Assembly (NCBI GenBank): GCA_041685935.1
Contig: JAWLES010000099.1
Location: 1 to 8,621 of the forward strand
Direction of reading: 5' to 3'
DNA: 8,621 nt
DNA from: JAIPEK01 sp041685935
GTDB lineage: Bacteria > Desulfobacterota > Desulfobacteria > Desulfobacterales > Desulfobacteraceae
Shown: one piece after another, positions 1 to 7,808 of the stretch
Layout of the letters: each line of letters begins with the position of its first letter
Numbering within the stretch: position 1 is the first letter of the stretch
Position numbers and translations under genes: made by a program
Notes under the pieces: model-generated
The model's input: only the letters and a program-made list of their open reading frames with translations
Database searches by the model: none
Told to the model about the DNA's origin: nothing

Positions 1-1588
1 AGGTATAACATTCTCCGCCGGGCTGTTTCAGTGAAACCTGCCTGCATGCTCTCAGGGCAAAAATCTTTGATTCCGGGGCAAAGCCTTGAATTCCGAAACT
101 GTTTTTTCTTGCCCCGATCAGTCCTGCCACACCTGTTCCGTGAATTTCAGGTTCATACTCACTATCTTCTATCCAGTTCGTACTGGAGACGACAGCGTCA
201 GCCAGATCCCTGTGTTTTGCATCCACACCCGTATCAATGATCCCGACAGCTACGTCCCTGCCCTTAAACGGAAGATCATCCGGGGTTTGGATTGTTTTTC
301 TTATTCCCTGCAAATCCTCCATAGGCTCTGTCATGGTTCTGAAGATATAATCCGGATAAACCCCGACAGCCCCTTTTTCACCTGACAGTTTTTCCACCGC
401 ATGCGGAACTTCCGTTTCAACTTCAAATTTAGTAACCTTCAACCCAAGGGTTTTGATCAGAAACGATTCAATCTCCGTAAATCCGTATTTTTGTTTCACC
501 CTGCCCACTGATTTTTCTCCTGAAGCATCCGCCTCAGTGACAAACAGGATACGGCCTTTGACAAAAGGAGTCTCGCGTTCCAACAGAAAAGAAAAAGGCG
601 TGCTTTCAGATACTGCCTCATCCTCGTCATTAAAACCGGTCACATGCCACAAATATTGTTCATCCTGTTTCATGCGGTTTTTCAGGATCTCTGATTTCAA
701 TGTATATTCTCTCTGCCTGGTGTAGGCAGAAAAAACGCGTTCCCTTTTTTCTTTTGAAAAAAGGCTTAACAGGTAAAGAGAACTTTTCTTTTCAGGTTCC
801 CACTGAAAAGCCAGGTCTCCGGGAGCTACGGTTTCACCTTCGGAAGGCTTCAGAAGTTTAATTTCAGCAAGCCTTTTTTCCGCTTCATCTGCAGTTACAA
901 AATAAACCGCATAAGGATGGTCGATATGGATCCCGGGGGTGGTTATAATAAAACGGACCCTGTGGCTTCCATAATTAAAAGTCGGCAGCGGGGGAATCTC
1001 CGGGTATGCAAAAGTTTCATGCGGCCCTGCTGAAAGATACCTGAATACGTATCCCTGTTTTTTTCCGTCAACCTCCCAGTATGCCTTAAAATACCCTTTC
1101 CCGGAAAAATTGACTTTGGCGAATAGTTCAGGGGCTTCCTGGTGCCGTTTCACTGTGATTTCAGGCCTTTGGTTTTCAAAGTACAGCTCCACACGGGTTA
1201 TATCAAGGCCGCTTACCTGCTGGGTCATATAAGCAGGATTGGCTCCTGCAGGAGTCCCTCCGGTTGTCCGGAGACGGACCTTGTATGTGCCGGGCTTTGA
1301 GTAGGTATGGGTGGAAGAAAATGTTCTGGTATTACTGGGCGGAATATTAATATCATTTCCCAACTCCTCTTCCGCCGTTCCATCCCCGTAATCGATATAA
1401 ACATTAATAGACGACCCTACTGTAGTGACAAAACTCACCTTACTTGTAAACTTGACAGCCCGGTTCGGCGCGGCCGGGTTTGCATTCGACGTCACCGTAT
1501 GCGCATGCCCGATGCTGCTGAAAAGCAGCAGAACCATACATCCAAAAACTGTTATGCATATCTTATTTGGATATTTCATCAACTTCAT
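1..1588 (-). CDS. Secreted PKD-domain subtilisin-like (S8) serine protease, C-terminus cut off by window edge
   Basis: Translating the minus strand from the ATG at 1588 gives 529 residues with no stop, running off the left edge. Residues 1-29 form a signal peptide with a hydrophobic core and likely cleavage after GHA. Residues about 45-108 look like a PKD domain (DYGDGT at 66-71, HTYSKPGTYKV at 94-104). Two further beta-rich, Ig- or FN3-like stretches follow (about 128-232 and 243-336). Residues about 345-418 resemble an inhibitor_I9-type propeptide, and the S8 catalytic domain then begins. The catalytic Asp is D452 in GIIDTGVD and the catalytic His is H483 in HGTGVAG; the Ser box lies outside the window. 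The start is fixed by an AGGAGG six bases upstream; a second ATG at 1579 is too far from it. The gene begins 12 nt after the barrel-protein stop, so the two are very likely co-transcribed. It is predicted to act in the periplasm, at the surface or outside the cell. The substrate is unknown. Confidence 0.9.
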   Translation of the reverse strand, partial: MKLMKYPNKICITVFGCMVLLLFSSIGHAHTVTSNANPAAPNRAVKFTSKVSFVTTVGSSINVYIDYGDGTAEEELGNDINIPPSNTRTFSSTHTYSKPGTYKVRLRTTGGTPAGANPAYMTQQVSGLDITRVELYFENQRPEITVKRHQEAPELFAKVNFSGKGYFKAYWEVDGKKQGYVFRYLSAGPHETFAYPEIPPLPTFNYGSHRVRFIITTPGIHIDHPYAVYFVTADEAEKRLAEIKLLKPSEGETVAPGDLAFQWEPEKKSSLYLLSLFSKEKRERVFSAYTRQREYTLKSEILKNRMKQDEQYLWHVTGFNDEDEAVSESTPFSFLLERETPFVKGRILFVTEADASGEKSVGRVKQKYGFTEIESFLIKTLGLKVTKFEVETEVPHAVEKLSGEKGAVGVYPDYIFRTMTEPMEDLQGIRKTIQTPDDLPFKGRDVAVGIIDTGVDAKHRDLADAVVSSTNWIEDSEYEPEIHGTGVAGLIGARKNSFGIQGFAPESKIFALRACRQVSLKQPGGECYT

Positions 1589-1594
1589 CCGATA

Positions 1595-1600
1595 CCTCCT
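1595..1600 (-). promoter_or_regulatory. Strong ribosome binding site of the S8 protease gene
   Basis: The minus strand reads AGGAGG, a full match to the anti-Shine-Dalgarno core, six bases before the ATG at 1588. It directly abuts the TAA stop codon of the upstream barrel-protein gene (1603-1601). This arrangement fixes the protease start and favours efficient re-initiation on a shared mRNA. Confidence 0.85.
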
Positions 1601-3649
1601 TTAAAAAGACATTTCCAGGTCACCTGACAATGTCAGGTACAAAATGGTCTCTTCTGTTTCCGTCCCTGCCACATTGTCTTTTGTCTTTTCATAACTCAGG
1701 CTGAGACTGGCGCTGGGAGAGAGTATTCCCCTGAGTCTTCCGGGGTGGGAATAGGTCACCTGAAAATCATTGTAATACGAATCCTGATCCAGTGAATCGT
1801 CACTTGCAGTCATGCTGGAATAGTAACCTGTATCATTTATTGAGATATTGTCGGTTATCGGGATAAAAAAAGACAGACCGTACGTGTCCGTATCCATGTA
1901 CTCATCCGTGGTCAAATCCTTGTACCGGTTGAAGCCGTATGACGGCTGTATGGAAAAATTACCCTCATAATAGGACCCGGAAAGATTCAGGCTCAGGTTG
2001 CTTGAATCATAATCCATCCATGTCCGGTCATTGGTTTCGGAATAGGAAGGGGAGAAGAACAGGTTGAACCTGTCTTTCATGTAGGAGAGGGTTGAAGTAT
2101 AAGTATCCGTGTAATTATCAATCTCCGAGAGCCGGTTTTCCTGGATGCCTCTTGAAAAGGAGAATGTCATGGGAGCGCTGTTAAACATATTCAGCCCGTA
2201 ATTCACCATATAATCGGTATACTCGGTACGCCCGTATACGGAGTCGTGATCCACATCATCATTGTATTTTGAATATTGTCCGCCAAAGGAGTGGTTTTCC
2301 AACGAGAGATCCCCGCTGAAGGTATATCCCTCCCAGTCACTCTGGATGGTAGTGTTTCCCGGAACCTGATAATCAGGGCCTGTATATTCGTATTCCGCGG
2401 AATAGGAAAAACTCTTTACTGTTCCGCCTGCCTTGAGAAAATACGCATTATCATGCTCCGCCCCTGTGCTGTCTGATGTATCACCATCATAGCGCGACCT
2501 GTCATATTCAAACAGAGTAGCCAGCCTGTTTTGGAAAAAATCCGTGGCAAGGACAACCGCCCTGACGTCTCCTTCCGTTCCGCCGGTGTCACTCCAGGTG
2601 CCGAAGGAATCAGACTCAGGCTCTGTCCCTCCCGAGACATAAACGGTTTTAATATTCGCCCTGTTCCTGAAAAGATCGACGTCCCCTGAAACCCCGAGAA
2701 TATGATCATCCCTGTCAAACCCGACTCCCATATTATCAGGTGTGCCATACACCTGTTCACTTTCAACTGCAAAACCTGAAAATCCTGCAGGGCCGTATTC
2801 TCCGGAAACCCTGCCCCCTTTTCTGGCCAGGTTGCTCACAGTATTCCTGGATTCATCAGCCACGATATCTCCCACCGCGCTCGAAAGCATATACCGGCTC
2901 TTTTCATATTTCCCCTTCAAAAGAAAATCAACCAGCTCAAAATTATCATCAAAAGGTTCTTCCAGGCGCTGTTCCTGATCATGATACCGTCCATTGGCGT
3001 TAAAACCGAAAGACCAGGGTCCCTCTTTCAAATGATTCTCGGTCTTGATATTGGCTTCCGCTTCCCAGTCGGACATTTCCCTGTCCCGTGCGTCCTGGTA
3101 TTTTTTAAGCACCCTTGTATACCCGCCTGATACGGTATTATCCGAATATGCTGTTTCGAAGGTTTTCGAATGGCGGGAAAAAAAATTGAAGTGCCTGGTT
3201 ATCTGCTCGCCGCGCCGGGTTATAAATTGAACTGAAATCTGATGGCTGCCTGCCGGTATGACCTGAACAGGCCTGAATTCAAACCCTTGTGGATCTCTCG
3301 TCACGATTTCACTTACATCGGTCATGTCAAATTCAACATACAGGGAATCTCCCTGATAAGGCATATTGATATTGACCCGGATGGCCGGTTTTTTATCATG
3401 AACCAGTGTGTTGTGTTCAGGAGAAATCATTTGAACCTTTTCAGGCTCCTTCATATCCTTTTCCCCGGCAACCGCTGGCGGACCTGCCACAAGAAAAACA
3501 AGCAGGCAGGTTTCAACGGAAACGACAAACCCCGTAATTCTCGCAAAACAGTTAAAAGCAGAGAGCACCCTGCTTTCAGAGGATATTTTTTTTCGTGAAA
3601 ATATCATATAAACCCCGCTGTTATTGGAAAAATTCCGAAATAATTTCAT
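1601..3649 (-). CDS. Exported Ig-like plus outer-membrane beta-barrel protein of unknown function
   Basis: I do not recognise a named family. From the ATG at 3649 it is 682 residues. A basic, rather long N-terminus leads into a hydrophobic segment with likely signal-peptidase cleavage after AVA (about residue 61). Residues about 72-158 look like a single Ig-like beta-sandwich (ISPEHNTLV to AGSHQISVQF). From about 190 to the end the chain shows alternating polar and aromatic residues, repeated Gly/Tyr/Ser-rich strands and Asp-rich turns (YNDDVDHDS, SDDSLDQDS), typical of an outer-membrane barrel. The last residues, YLTLSGDLEMSF, end in Phe, the usual BAM recognition signature. Start choice is uncertain: an in-frame TTG at 3667 and an ATG at 3607 are alternatives, and the latter gives a shorter signal peptide. 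The gene stops 12 nt before the S8 protease, suggesting a joint role such as its display or passage at the outer membrane; this is inference. Confidence 0.8.
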   Translation of the reverse strand: MKLFRNFSNNSGVYMIFSRKKISSESRVLSAFNCFARITGFVVSVETCLLVFLVAGPPAVAGEKDMKEPEKVQMISPEHNTLVHDKKPAIRVNINMPYQGDSLYVEFDMTDVSEIVTRDPQGFEFRPVQVIPAGSHQISVQFITRRGEQITRHFNFFSRHSKTFETAYSDNTVSGGYTRVLKKYQDARDREMSDWEAEANIKTENHLKEGPWSFGFNANGRYHDQEQRLEEPFDDNFELVDFLLKGKYEKSRYMLSSAVGDIVADESRNTVSNLARKGGRVSGEYGPAGFSGFAVESEQVYGTPDNMGVGFDRDDHILGVSGDVDLFRNRANIKTVYVSGGTEPESDSFGTWSDTGGTEGDVRAVVLATDFFQNRLATLFEYDRSRYDGDTSDSTGAEHDNAYFLKAGGTVKSFSYSAEYEYTGPDYQVPGNTTIQSDWEGYTFSGDLSLENHSFGGQYSKYNDDVDHDSVYGRTEYTDYMVNYGLNMFNSAPMTFSFSRGIQENRLSEIDNYTDTYTSTLSYMKDRFNLFFSPSYSETNDRTWMDYDSSNLSLNLSGSYYEGNFSIQPSYGFNRYKDLTTDEYMDTDTYGLSFFIPITDNISINDTGYYSSMTASDDSLDQDSYYNDFQVTYSHPGRLRGILSPSASLSLSYEKTKDNVAGTETEETILYLTLSGDLEMSF

Positions 3650-3756
3650 ATCCTTATTGTTTCGCAAAAAAAAGTCAAGCCGTTTTAAGTTTTTGTTGTT
3701 AAGAACAAGTTGCCCGGAAACTCAAAAAGGTTCAAAAAAAATTTGTTACTTCTTTG

Positions 3757-3773
3757 AAAAAGGTAAGCTTTTT
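3757..3773 (-). terminator. Possible weak terminator after znuB
   Basis: A six-base stem (AAAAAG paired with CTTTTT around the loop at 3763-3767) is flanked by A and T tracts and sits about 50 nt past the znuB stop. The stem is nearly all A-U, so it would be weak as an RNA hairpin. It is reported because it is the only hairpin with adjoining homopolymer tracts between the zinc operon and the barrel-protein gene. It may instead be part of the promoter region of the downstream pair. Confidence 0.25.
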
Positions 3774-3822
3774 TTAGTTAAAGACCGCGGGCAAGGCGCA
3801 GGAAAAAGACGTTTCTGCTGAA

Positions 3823-4638
3823 TCAGGGCCGATTCCGGAGGGCGAACCGGTCAAAACCGAGGAAAAGAAAAAAGAAGACACCTGCCACAAGTATGATCGA
3901 AGCGCCTGAGGTAAGATCGTAGCCAAAGGAGAGGAAAAGGCCGCATACAGAGAAAACCGCACCCAGCAGAGTTGAGCCGGCCATCATGGCGAACACTGAT
4001 TTGGCGAACCGTTCGGTGATAAAGGGGGGAATCGTCAAAAGTGCGATCACAAGGATAAGGCCCACCACTCTTATGATCATGACGATGGACAGGGCCAGAA
4101 GGATGATCTGGAAAAAGTAGAGCCTTTTAACAGGCACGTTTCGGAGCCGGGCGAATTCCTCATCGTATGAGAGAGCCAGAATATCCTTGTAGAAAAGGGC
4201 GACAAACACCACAATCACGCAGCTCAACCCAAGCATCATCCACAGGTCGGACCGGGGAACCGTAAGAATGCTTCCGAAAAGATAACTCATGAGATCCACA
4301 TTGTATCCTGGAGTCAGATCAATGAAAATGATCCCGACGGCCATGCCTGTGGCCCATATAACACCGATGATGGTATCGGAACGGTGGCGGGCCTTCAGGG
4401 TGACTGCTGCCATGACCACTGCCGCTGCCGTGGAAAAAACTGCGGTACCAAGTATAAGCGGTATTTCAAAAAAAATCGCCATGCCGATGCCTCCGTAGGC
4501 TGCATGGGCGATTCCGCCGGACAGGAACACGATCCGGTTGACCACCACAATCGTACCCATGATCCCGCATATCAGGCTGGCAAGGAGTCCTGCGGCAAAT
4601 GCGTTCTGCATGAAATCATACTGAAGCGCCTCTATCAT
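3823..4638 (-). CDS. znuB: Zinc/metal ABC transporter permease ZnuB
   Basis: This is the inner-membrane channel subunit of a ZnuABC-type importer of the ABC-3 permease family, which moves zinc from ZnuA into the cytoplasm. At 271 residues it has the normal family length. It is almost wholly hydrophobic, with about eight membrane segments. Family landmarks are SGGIAHAAYGGIGMA (40-54), the cytoplasmic coupling stretch DEEFARLRNVPV (159-170) that should contact ZnuC, VVGLILVIALLTIPP (191-205) and LTSGASIIL (242-250). Its ATG overlaps the znuC stop codon (ATGA, 4-nt overlap), so translation is likely coupled. It is the last gene of the zinc unit. Zinc is favoured over manganese or iron because of the accompanying ZnuA, but the permease sequence alone does not prove specificity. 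Confidence 0.93.
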   Translation of the reverse strand: MIEALQYDFMQNAFAAGLLASLICGIMGTIVVVNRIVFLSGGIAHAAYGGIGMAIFFEIPLILGTAVFSTAAAVVMAAVTLKARHRSDTIIGVIWATGMAVGIIFIDLTPGYNVDLMSYLFGSILTVPRSDLWMMLGLSCVIVVFVALFYKDILALSYDEEFARLRNVPVKRLYFFQIILLALSIVMIIRVVGLILVIALLTIPPFITERFAKSVFAMMAGSTLLGAVFSVCGLFLSFGYDLTSGASIILVAGVFFFLFLGFDRFALRNRP

Positions 4639-5423
4639 TTTCCATCCTTTGAGTGGCCGGGCACGCCTTCCGACAGATGCCGCCCCATAAAATCCACCGG
4701 GCAGATACCGTCGGCGGAACAGGAGTACATGGTATCGAGCATATTTCCCGTTACCACGGAATCGTCATGATAGTGCAGCGTCCTGTTTACACATGCCACC
4801 GACTGCACATAGTTGCTGATGACCAGAAGGTCATGGCTGACAACCACAACTGTCATATCCCGGTCCATTCTGTTCAGAAGCTTGTAGAACTCCACCTGCC
4901 CGCCCGTATCTATACTTGCCGTGGGCTCGTCCAGGAGCATAAGCGCCGGTTCAGTAACAAGGGCCCTGGCAATGAGTACCCGCTGACGCTGGCCTGCAGA
5001 CAGATGTCCTATCTTGGACTCGGCATATCCCGCGATATCCATCTGTTCAAGTGCCTGGTACGCTTTTTTTCTGCTTTTGCCGGAAAATCTTCTTAATTTC
5101 CCGTCAATGCCGAGTCTTCCCATGAGTACCACATCCATGACCGTAATGGGGAAACTGTTGTTGATATGGACATTCTGGGGTACGTACCCGATCTGTGCGG
5201 CTACTCTGGAAGGCTGTCTGCCCATTACGGAAATCCTGCCCGAGTCCGGTTTTAAAAATCCCATGATCAGTTTCAAGAGTGTGGTTTTTCCTCCGCCGTT
5301 GGGTCCGATCACAGCCAGAAGGTCCCCTTTTCCGATCACAAGGTTTACGTCCTCCAGAACCGGGTTTCCATTATAGGAAAAGCAGACATTCTCCATTTTA
5401 ACCACAGGGCCATCCATGTCCAT
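4635..5423 (-). CDS. znuC: Zinc/metal ABC transporter ATP-binding protein ZnuC
   Basis: This is the cytoplasmic ATPase that powers zinc import through ZnuB. All ABC motifs are present in its 262 residues: Walker A GPNGGGKT (40-47), Q-loop glutamine Q83 in YVPQNV, signature LSAGQRQRV (141-149), Walker B LMLLDEP (161-167), D-loop SID (170-172) and H-loop H197 in VSHD. The signature has Ala in place of the first Gly of LSGGQ, a common variant. The C-terminal tail carries His and Cys residues (LHYHDD, CSADGICPVDFMGRH) and is of the short type seen in metal-importer ATPases. The start at 5423 is 2 nt after the znuA stop, with a GGGAGG inside the znuA 3' end about 13 nt upstream; an ATG two codons later is possible. 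The 3' end overlaps znuB by 4 nt. Confidence 0.95.
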   Translation of the reverse strand: MDMDGPVVKMENVCFSYNGNPVLEDVNLVIGKGDLLAVIGPNGGGKTTLLKLIMGFLKPDSGRISVMGRQPSRVAAQIGYVPQNVHINNSFPITVMDVVLMGRLGIDGKLRRFSGKSRKKAYQALEQMDIAGYAESKIGHLSAGQRQRVLIARALVTEPALMLLDEPTASIDTGGQVEFYKLLNRMDRDMTVVVVSHDLLVISNYVQSVACVNRTLHYHDDSVVTGNMLDTMYSCSADGICPVDFMGRHLSEGVPGHSKDGK

Positions 5424-5425
5424 GA

Positions 5426-6346
5426 TTACTTCAAAGCCTCCCTGAACCGTTCTGCAACCGCCCTCAGATTTTCCTCCCAGTTTTCCGCAAGGGGGTCGGC
5501 CTGAACGACTCCGCCTTCGATTTCCCCTGCCACGATTTCCGCACTTTTCCTGGAGAACTGGGGCTGGATGAAAACCGCATCGATTCCAAGCTTTTTTCCC
5601 TTTTTGATAAGTTTGACAAGCCTGGAGGGTTTTATGGATTTTCCTTCAAGCTCCACCGGGATCTGCACAAGACCATAGGCCCGTGCGAAATATCCCCACG
5701 ACGGATGAAACACCATGAACCGCATTCCCTCTTTTTCTCTGAAAAGGGACCGGATATCCCCGTCCAGATCCACAAGTTCCCGGATAAATTCTTTATAGTT
5801 GTTTTCATAAAGCTTGCTGTTTTCCGGGTCCGCTTTTTCAAGGGCAGTGAGAATCCGCCTTGCCTGGAGCATCACAAGGGGCGGCGACATCCATACGTGG
5901 GGATCCAGAGCCGCATCGTTCCCGTCGGCATTGTCATGGCCGTCCCCGTCTTCGGCATGTGAATGCCGCCCTTCCATGGGAAATTTCCGTATATCCGCGT
6001 CCGTATGAACGATCCTCATGTCAGGATTGGCAGAGGAAATCTTTCCAAGCCAGGTTCTCTCGAACGGCACCCCCACGGCGAAATAGATGCTCGATTCCGT
6101 CAACGCAACCATCTGCCCGGGCCCGGGTTCATAAACAGCAGGGTTTTCTCCGGGCCGCACCATCACGTTCACGTTCACCTGCCTGCCGCCGATCCGTTCC
6201 ACAAAATATTTCTGGGGCAGGATGCTGACAAACACCTGCATGGGTTCGCCTGCGGAACAGGGAAAAGCTGCGGTTCCGGATACGGCCGCGAAAAGAACCA
6301 GCAGGACCCCGATTTTACGGCTCATATCCAATATACTGTGTTTCAT
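5426..6346 (-). CDS. znuA: Zinc/metal ABC transporter periplasmic substrate-binding protein ZnuA
   Basis: This is the periplasmic metal-binding protein (cluster A-I, ZnuA/TroA family) that delivers zinc to ZnuBC. From the ATG at 6346 it is 306 residues, with a signal peptide of about 32 residues cleaved after CSA. Expected ligands are visible at H150 (DPHVWMSP) and H214 (FHPSWGYF); His at the latter site is typical of zinc rather than manganese binders. A short His/Asp-rich loop (about 126-149, with H128, H130 and H137) precedes H150, as in many zinc binders. Two usual ligand positions differ: Ala70 stands where most homologues have His (PGENPAVYEP), and Gln261 (FIQPQFS) stands where an acidic residue is usual. 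The start is uncertain: an in-frame TTG at 6373 overlaps cysS by 8 nt, and an ATG at 6325 also gives a good signal peptide. The gene lies about 19 nt behind cysS with no obvious Zur-type operator between them. Confidence 0.9.
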   Translation of the reverse strand: MKHSILDMSRKIGVLLVLFAAVSGTAAFPCSAGEPMQVFVSILPQKYFVERIGGRQVNVNVMVRPGENPAVYEPGPGQMVALTESSIYFAVGVPFERTWLGKISSANPDMRIVHTDADIRKFPMEGRHSHAEDGDGHDNADGNDAALDPHVWMSPPLVMLQARRILTALEKADPENSKLYENNYKEFIRELVDLDGDIRSLFREKEGMRFMVFHPSWGYFARAYGLVQIPVELEGKSIKPSRLVKLIKKGKKLGIDAVFIQPQFSRKSAEIVAGEIEGGVVQADPLAENWEENLRAVAERFREALK

Positions 6347-6365
6347 GACAAATCGATTTTCACGT

Positions 6366-7808
6366 TTACTCAACCTTCCACACAGTGCCGTCCGGTCCGT
6401 CCTCGAGCACGATATTCATTTCGGCAAGCTGATCCCGGATCGCATCGGCTCTGGCAAAATCCCTGTTCTTCCGGGCCTCGGTGCGCTCTGCAACCAGCCG
6501 GTCGATCTCTTCGGTATCCAGGTGTTTGGACTGAACCGCGCGGTCAGTCTTGTCCGAAAAATAGGCACCCGGTTCCAGCAAGAAAACCCCGAGGATTTGA
6601 CCCATCTCCCTGATCCCGGAACACAGACCGGCCAGCTCATCAATTTTCTCCCGCGGGGGGGCGGTACCGTGCTCATCCAGTATCCGGTTGCCCTGTTTGA
6701 CCGCGTCAAATACAACGGACAGGCCTTTTGCAGTGTTAAAATCATCATTCATTGCAGATTCAAACCTCGACCACAGATTACCTTTTCCTGCGCCGTCCTC
6801 AAAAGAGACACCGGCTTCCGCAGCCCTGTCAAGGAAGGTATAGACCCTTTCCAGCCCGGCCTCGGTCTCCCTCATTGATTCCTCGTTGTAGTCGATGGGG
6901 CTCCTGTAATGCTTGGACAGCAGAAAGAGCCTGATAACCTCTGCCGGGTACACTGACAGGACATCCTTTATCATTGTGAAGTTGCCCAGGGACTTGGACA
7001 TCTTTTCATTGTTGATATCCACAAACCCGTTGTGCATCCAGTATTTCACGAACCGTTTTCCGAAAAGAGCCTCTGACTGGGTGATTTCATTCTCGTGATG
7101 GGGGAATATCAGGTCCTTTCCTCCGCCGTGGATGTCAAACGAATTGCCCAGGTACTCATAACTCATGGCTGAGCATTCGATATGCCAGCCGGGACGGCCC
7201 CGTCCCCACGGGCTGTCCCAGGCAGGTTCTCCCGGTTTTGCAGGCTTCCACAGGGTAAAATCGAGAGGATTTCTCTTTTTGCCATCCACGGCCACACGGG
7301 AACCCGCCTTCATATCCCCCGGGTCCCGGCCGGACAGCATGCCGTAACCTTCAAAGGAGTCAATGGCGAAATACACGTCTCCACCCGGTACTGCGTATGC
7401 CTTTCCCCTGTCCACCAGTTTTTCTATAAAACTGACAATATGATCGATATGATCCGTGGCCTTCGGTTCAATGGTGGGCCTGAGCACATTAAGGGCATCC
7501 ATCTCCCTGTGGAATTCGCGGATATACTTTTCCGTGATATATTCCGGTCTTTCACCGGTCTCTTCCGCCTTTTTTATAATCTTGTCATCCACATCCGTAA
7601 AGTTTCTCACGTAACAGACATCGTATCCAAGCTTCCGCAGCCATCTGAACACCGCATCAAAAACCACAACCGAGCGTGCATGGCCGATATGGCTGGTATC
7701 GTAAACAGTGGGACCGCACACGTACATGCCCACCCTGCCTTTTTGAAGAGGAACGAATTCCTCCTTTTTTCCTCCAAGTGTATTATATATTTTCAGACTC
7801 ATATTCAT
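6366..7808 (-). CDS. cysS: Cysteinyl-tRNA synthetase (CysRS)
   Basis: This enzyme charges tRNA-Cys with cysteine in the cytoplasm using ATP; it is a class I synthetase with a structural zinc that recognises the cysteine thiol. At 480 residues it has the usual bacterial length. The HIGH motif is at 40-43 and KMSKS at 269-273. The zinc ligands expected from the E. coli enzyme are present as C31 (MYVCGPTVYD), C212 (WHIECSAMS), H237 and E241 (FPHHENE). NFTDVDDK (69-76), the anticodon-binding helical domain and the C-terminal ARKNRDFARADAIRDQL stretch are complete. The first ATG (7808) overlaps the ispF stop by one base (TAATG). A second ATG at 7802 gives MSLKIYNT, closer to the usual family start, and lies about 8 nt from a GGGA, so it may be the true start. 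The gene sits between ispF and znuA in the same run. Confidence 0.98.
   Translation of the reverse strand: MNMSLKIYNTLGGKKEEFVPLQKGRVGMYVCGPTVYDTSHIGHARSVVVFDAVFRWLRKLGYDVCYVRNFTDVDDKIIKKAEETGERPEYITEKYIREFHREMDALNVLRPTIEPKATDHIDHIVSFIEKLVDRGKAYAVPGGDVYFAIDSFEGYGMLSGRDPGDMKAGSRVAVDGKKRNPLDFTLWKPAKPGEPAWDSPWGRGRPGWHIECSAMSYEYLGNSFDIHGGGKDLIFPHHENEITQSEALFGKRFVKYWMHNGFVDINNEKMSKSLGNFTMIKDVLSVYPAEVIRLFLLSKHYRSPIDYNEESMRETEAGLERVYTFLDRAAEAGVSFEDGAGKGNLWSRFESAMNDDFNTAKGLSVVFDAVKQGNRILDEHGTAPPREKIDELAGLCSGIREMGQILGVFLLEPGAYFSDKTDRAVQSKHLDTEEIDRLVAERTEARKNRDFARADAIRDQLAEMNIVLEDGPDGTVWKVE

Noticed and set aside
942..954. AT-rich GTTATAATAAAAC resembling a Zur/Fur-type half-palindrome
   Set aside because: It is inside the coding sequence of the S8 protease, is far from any gene start and is only partly symmetric.
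2416..2772. A 118-residue minus-strand open frame within the barrel-protein gene
   Set aside because: It overlaps the barrel-protein gene in another frame on the same strand; the barrel frame is continuous with signal peptide and C-terminal Phe, while this one shows no motif.
3801..3820. Possible hairpin GCAGGAAA / TTTCTGC just after the znuB stop
   Set aside because: The stem is short with a bulged base and is not followed by a T tract on either strand, so it is not supported as a terminator.
5426..6346. ZnuA as a lipoprotein (Cys30 near the end of the signal sequence)
   Set aside because: The residues before the Cys (AAFP) do not fit a lipobox; ordinary cleavage after CSA is more likely, making it a soluble periplasmic protein.
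5963..6613. A 216-residue plus-strand open frame across the znuA/cysS junction
   Set aside because: It is antisense to two firmly identified genes, its translation shows no domain and is rich in Arg/Pro/His as expected for a complementary frame, and it has no convincing ribosome binding site.
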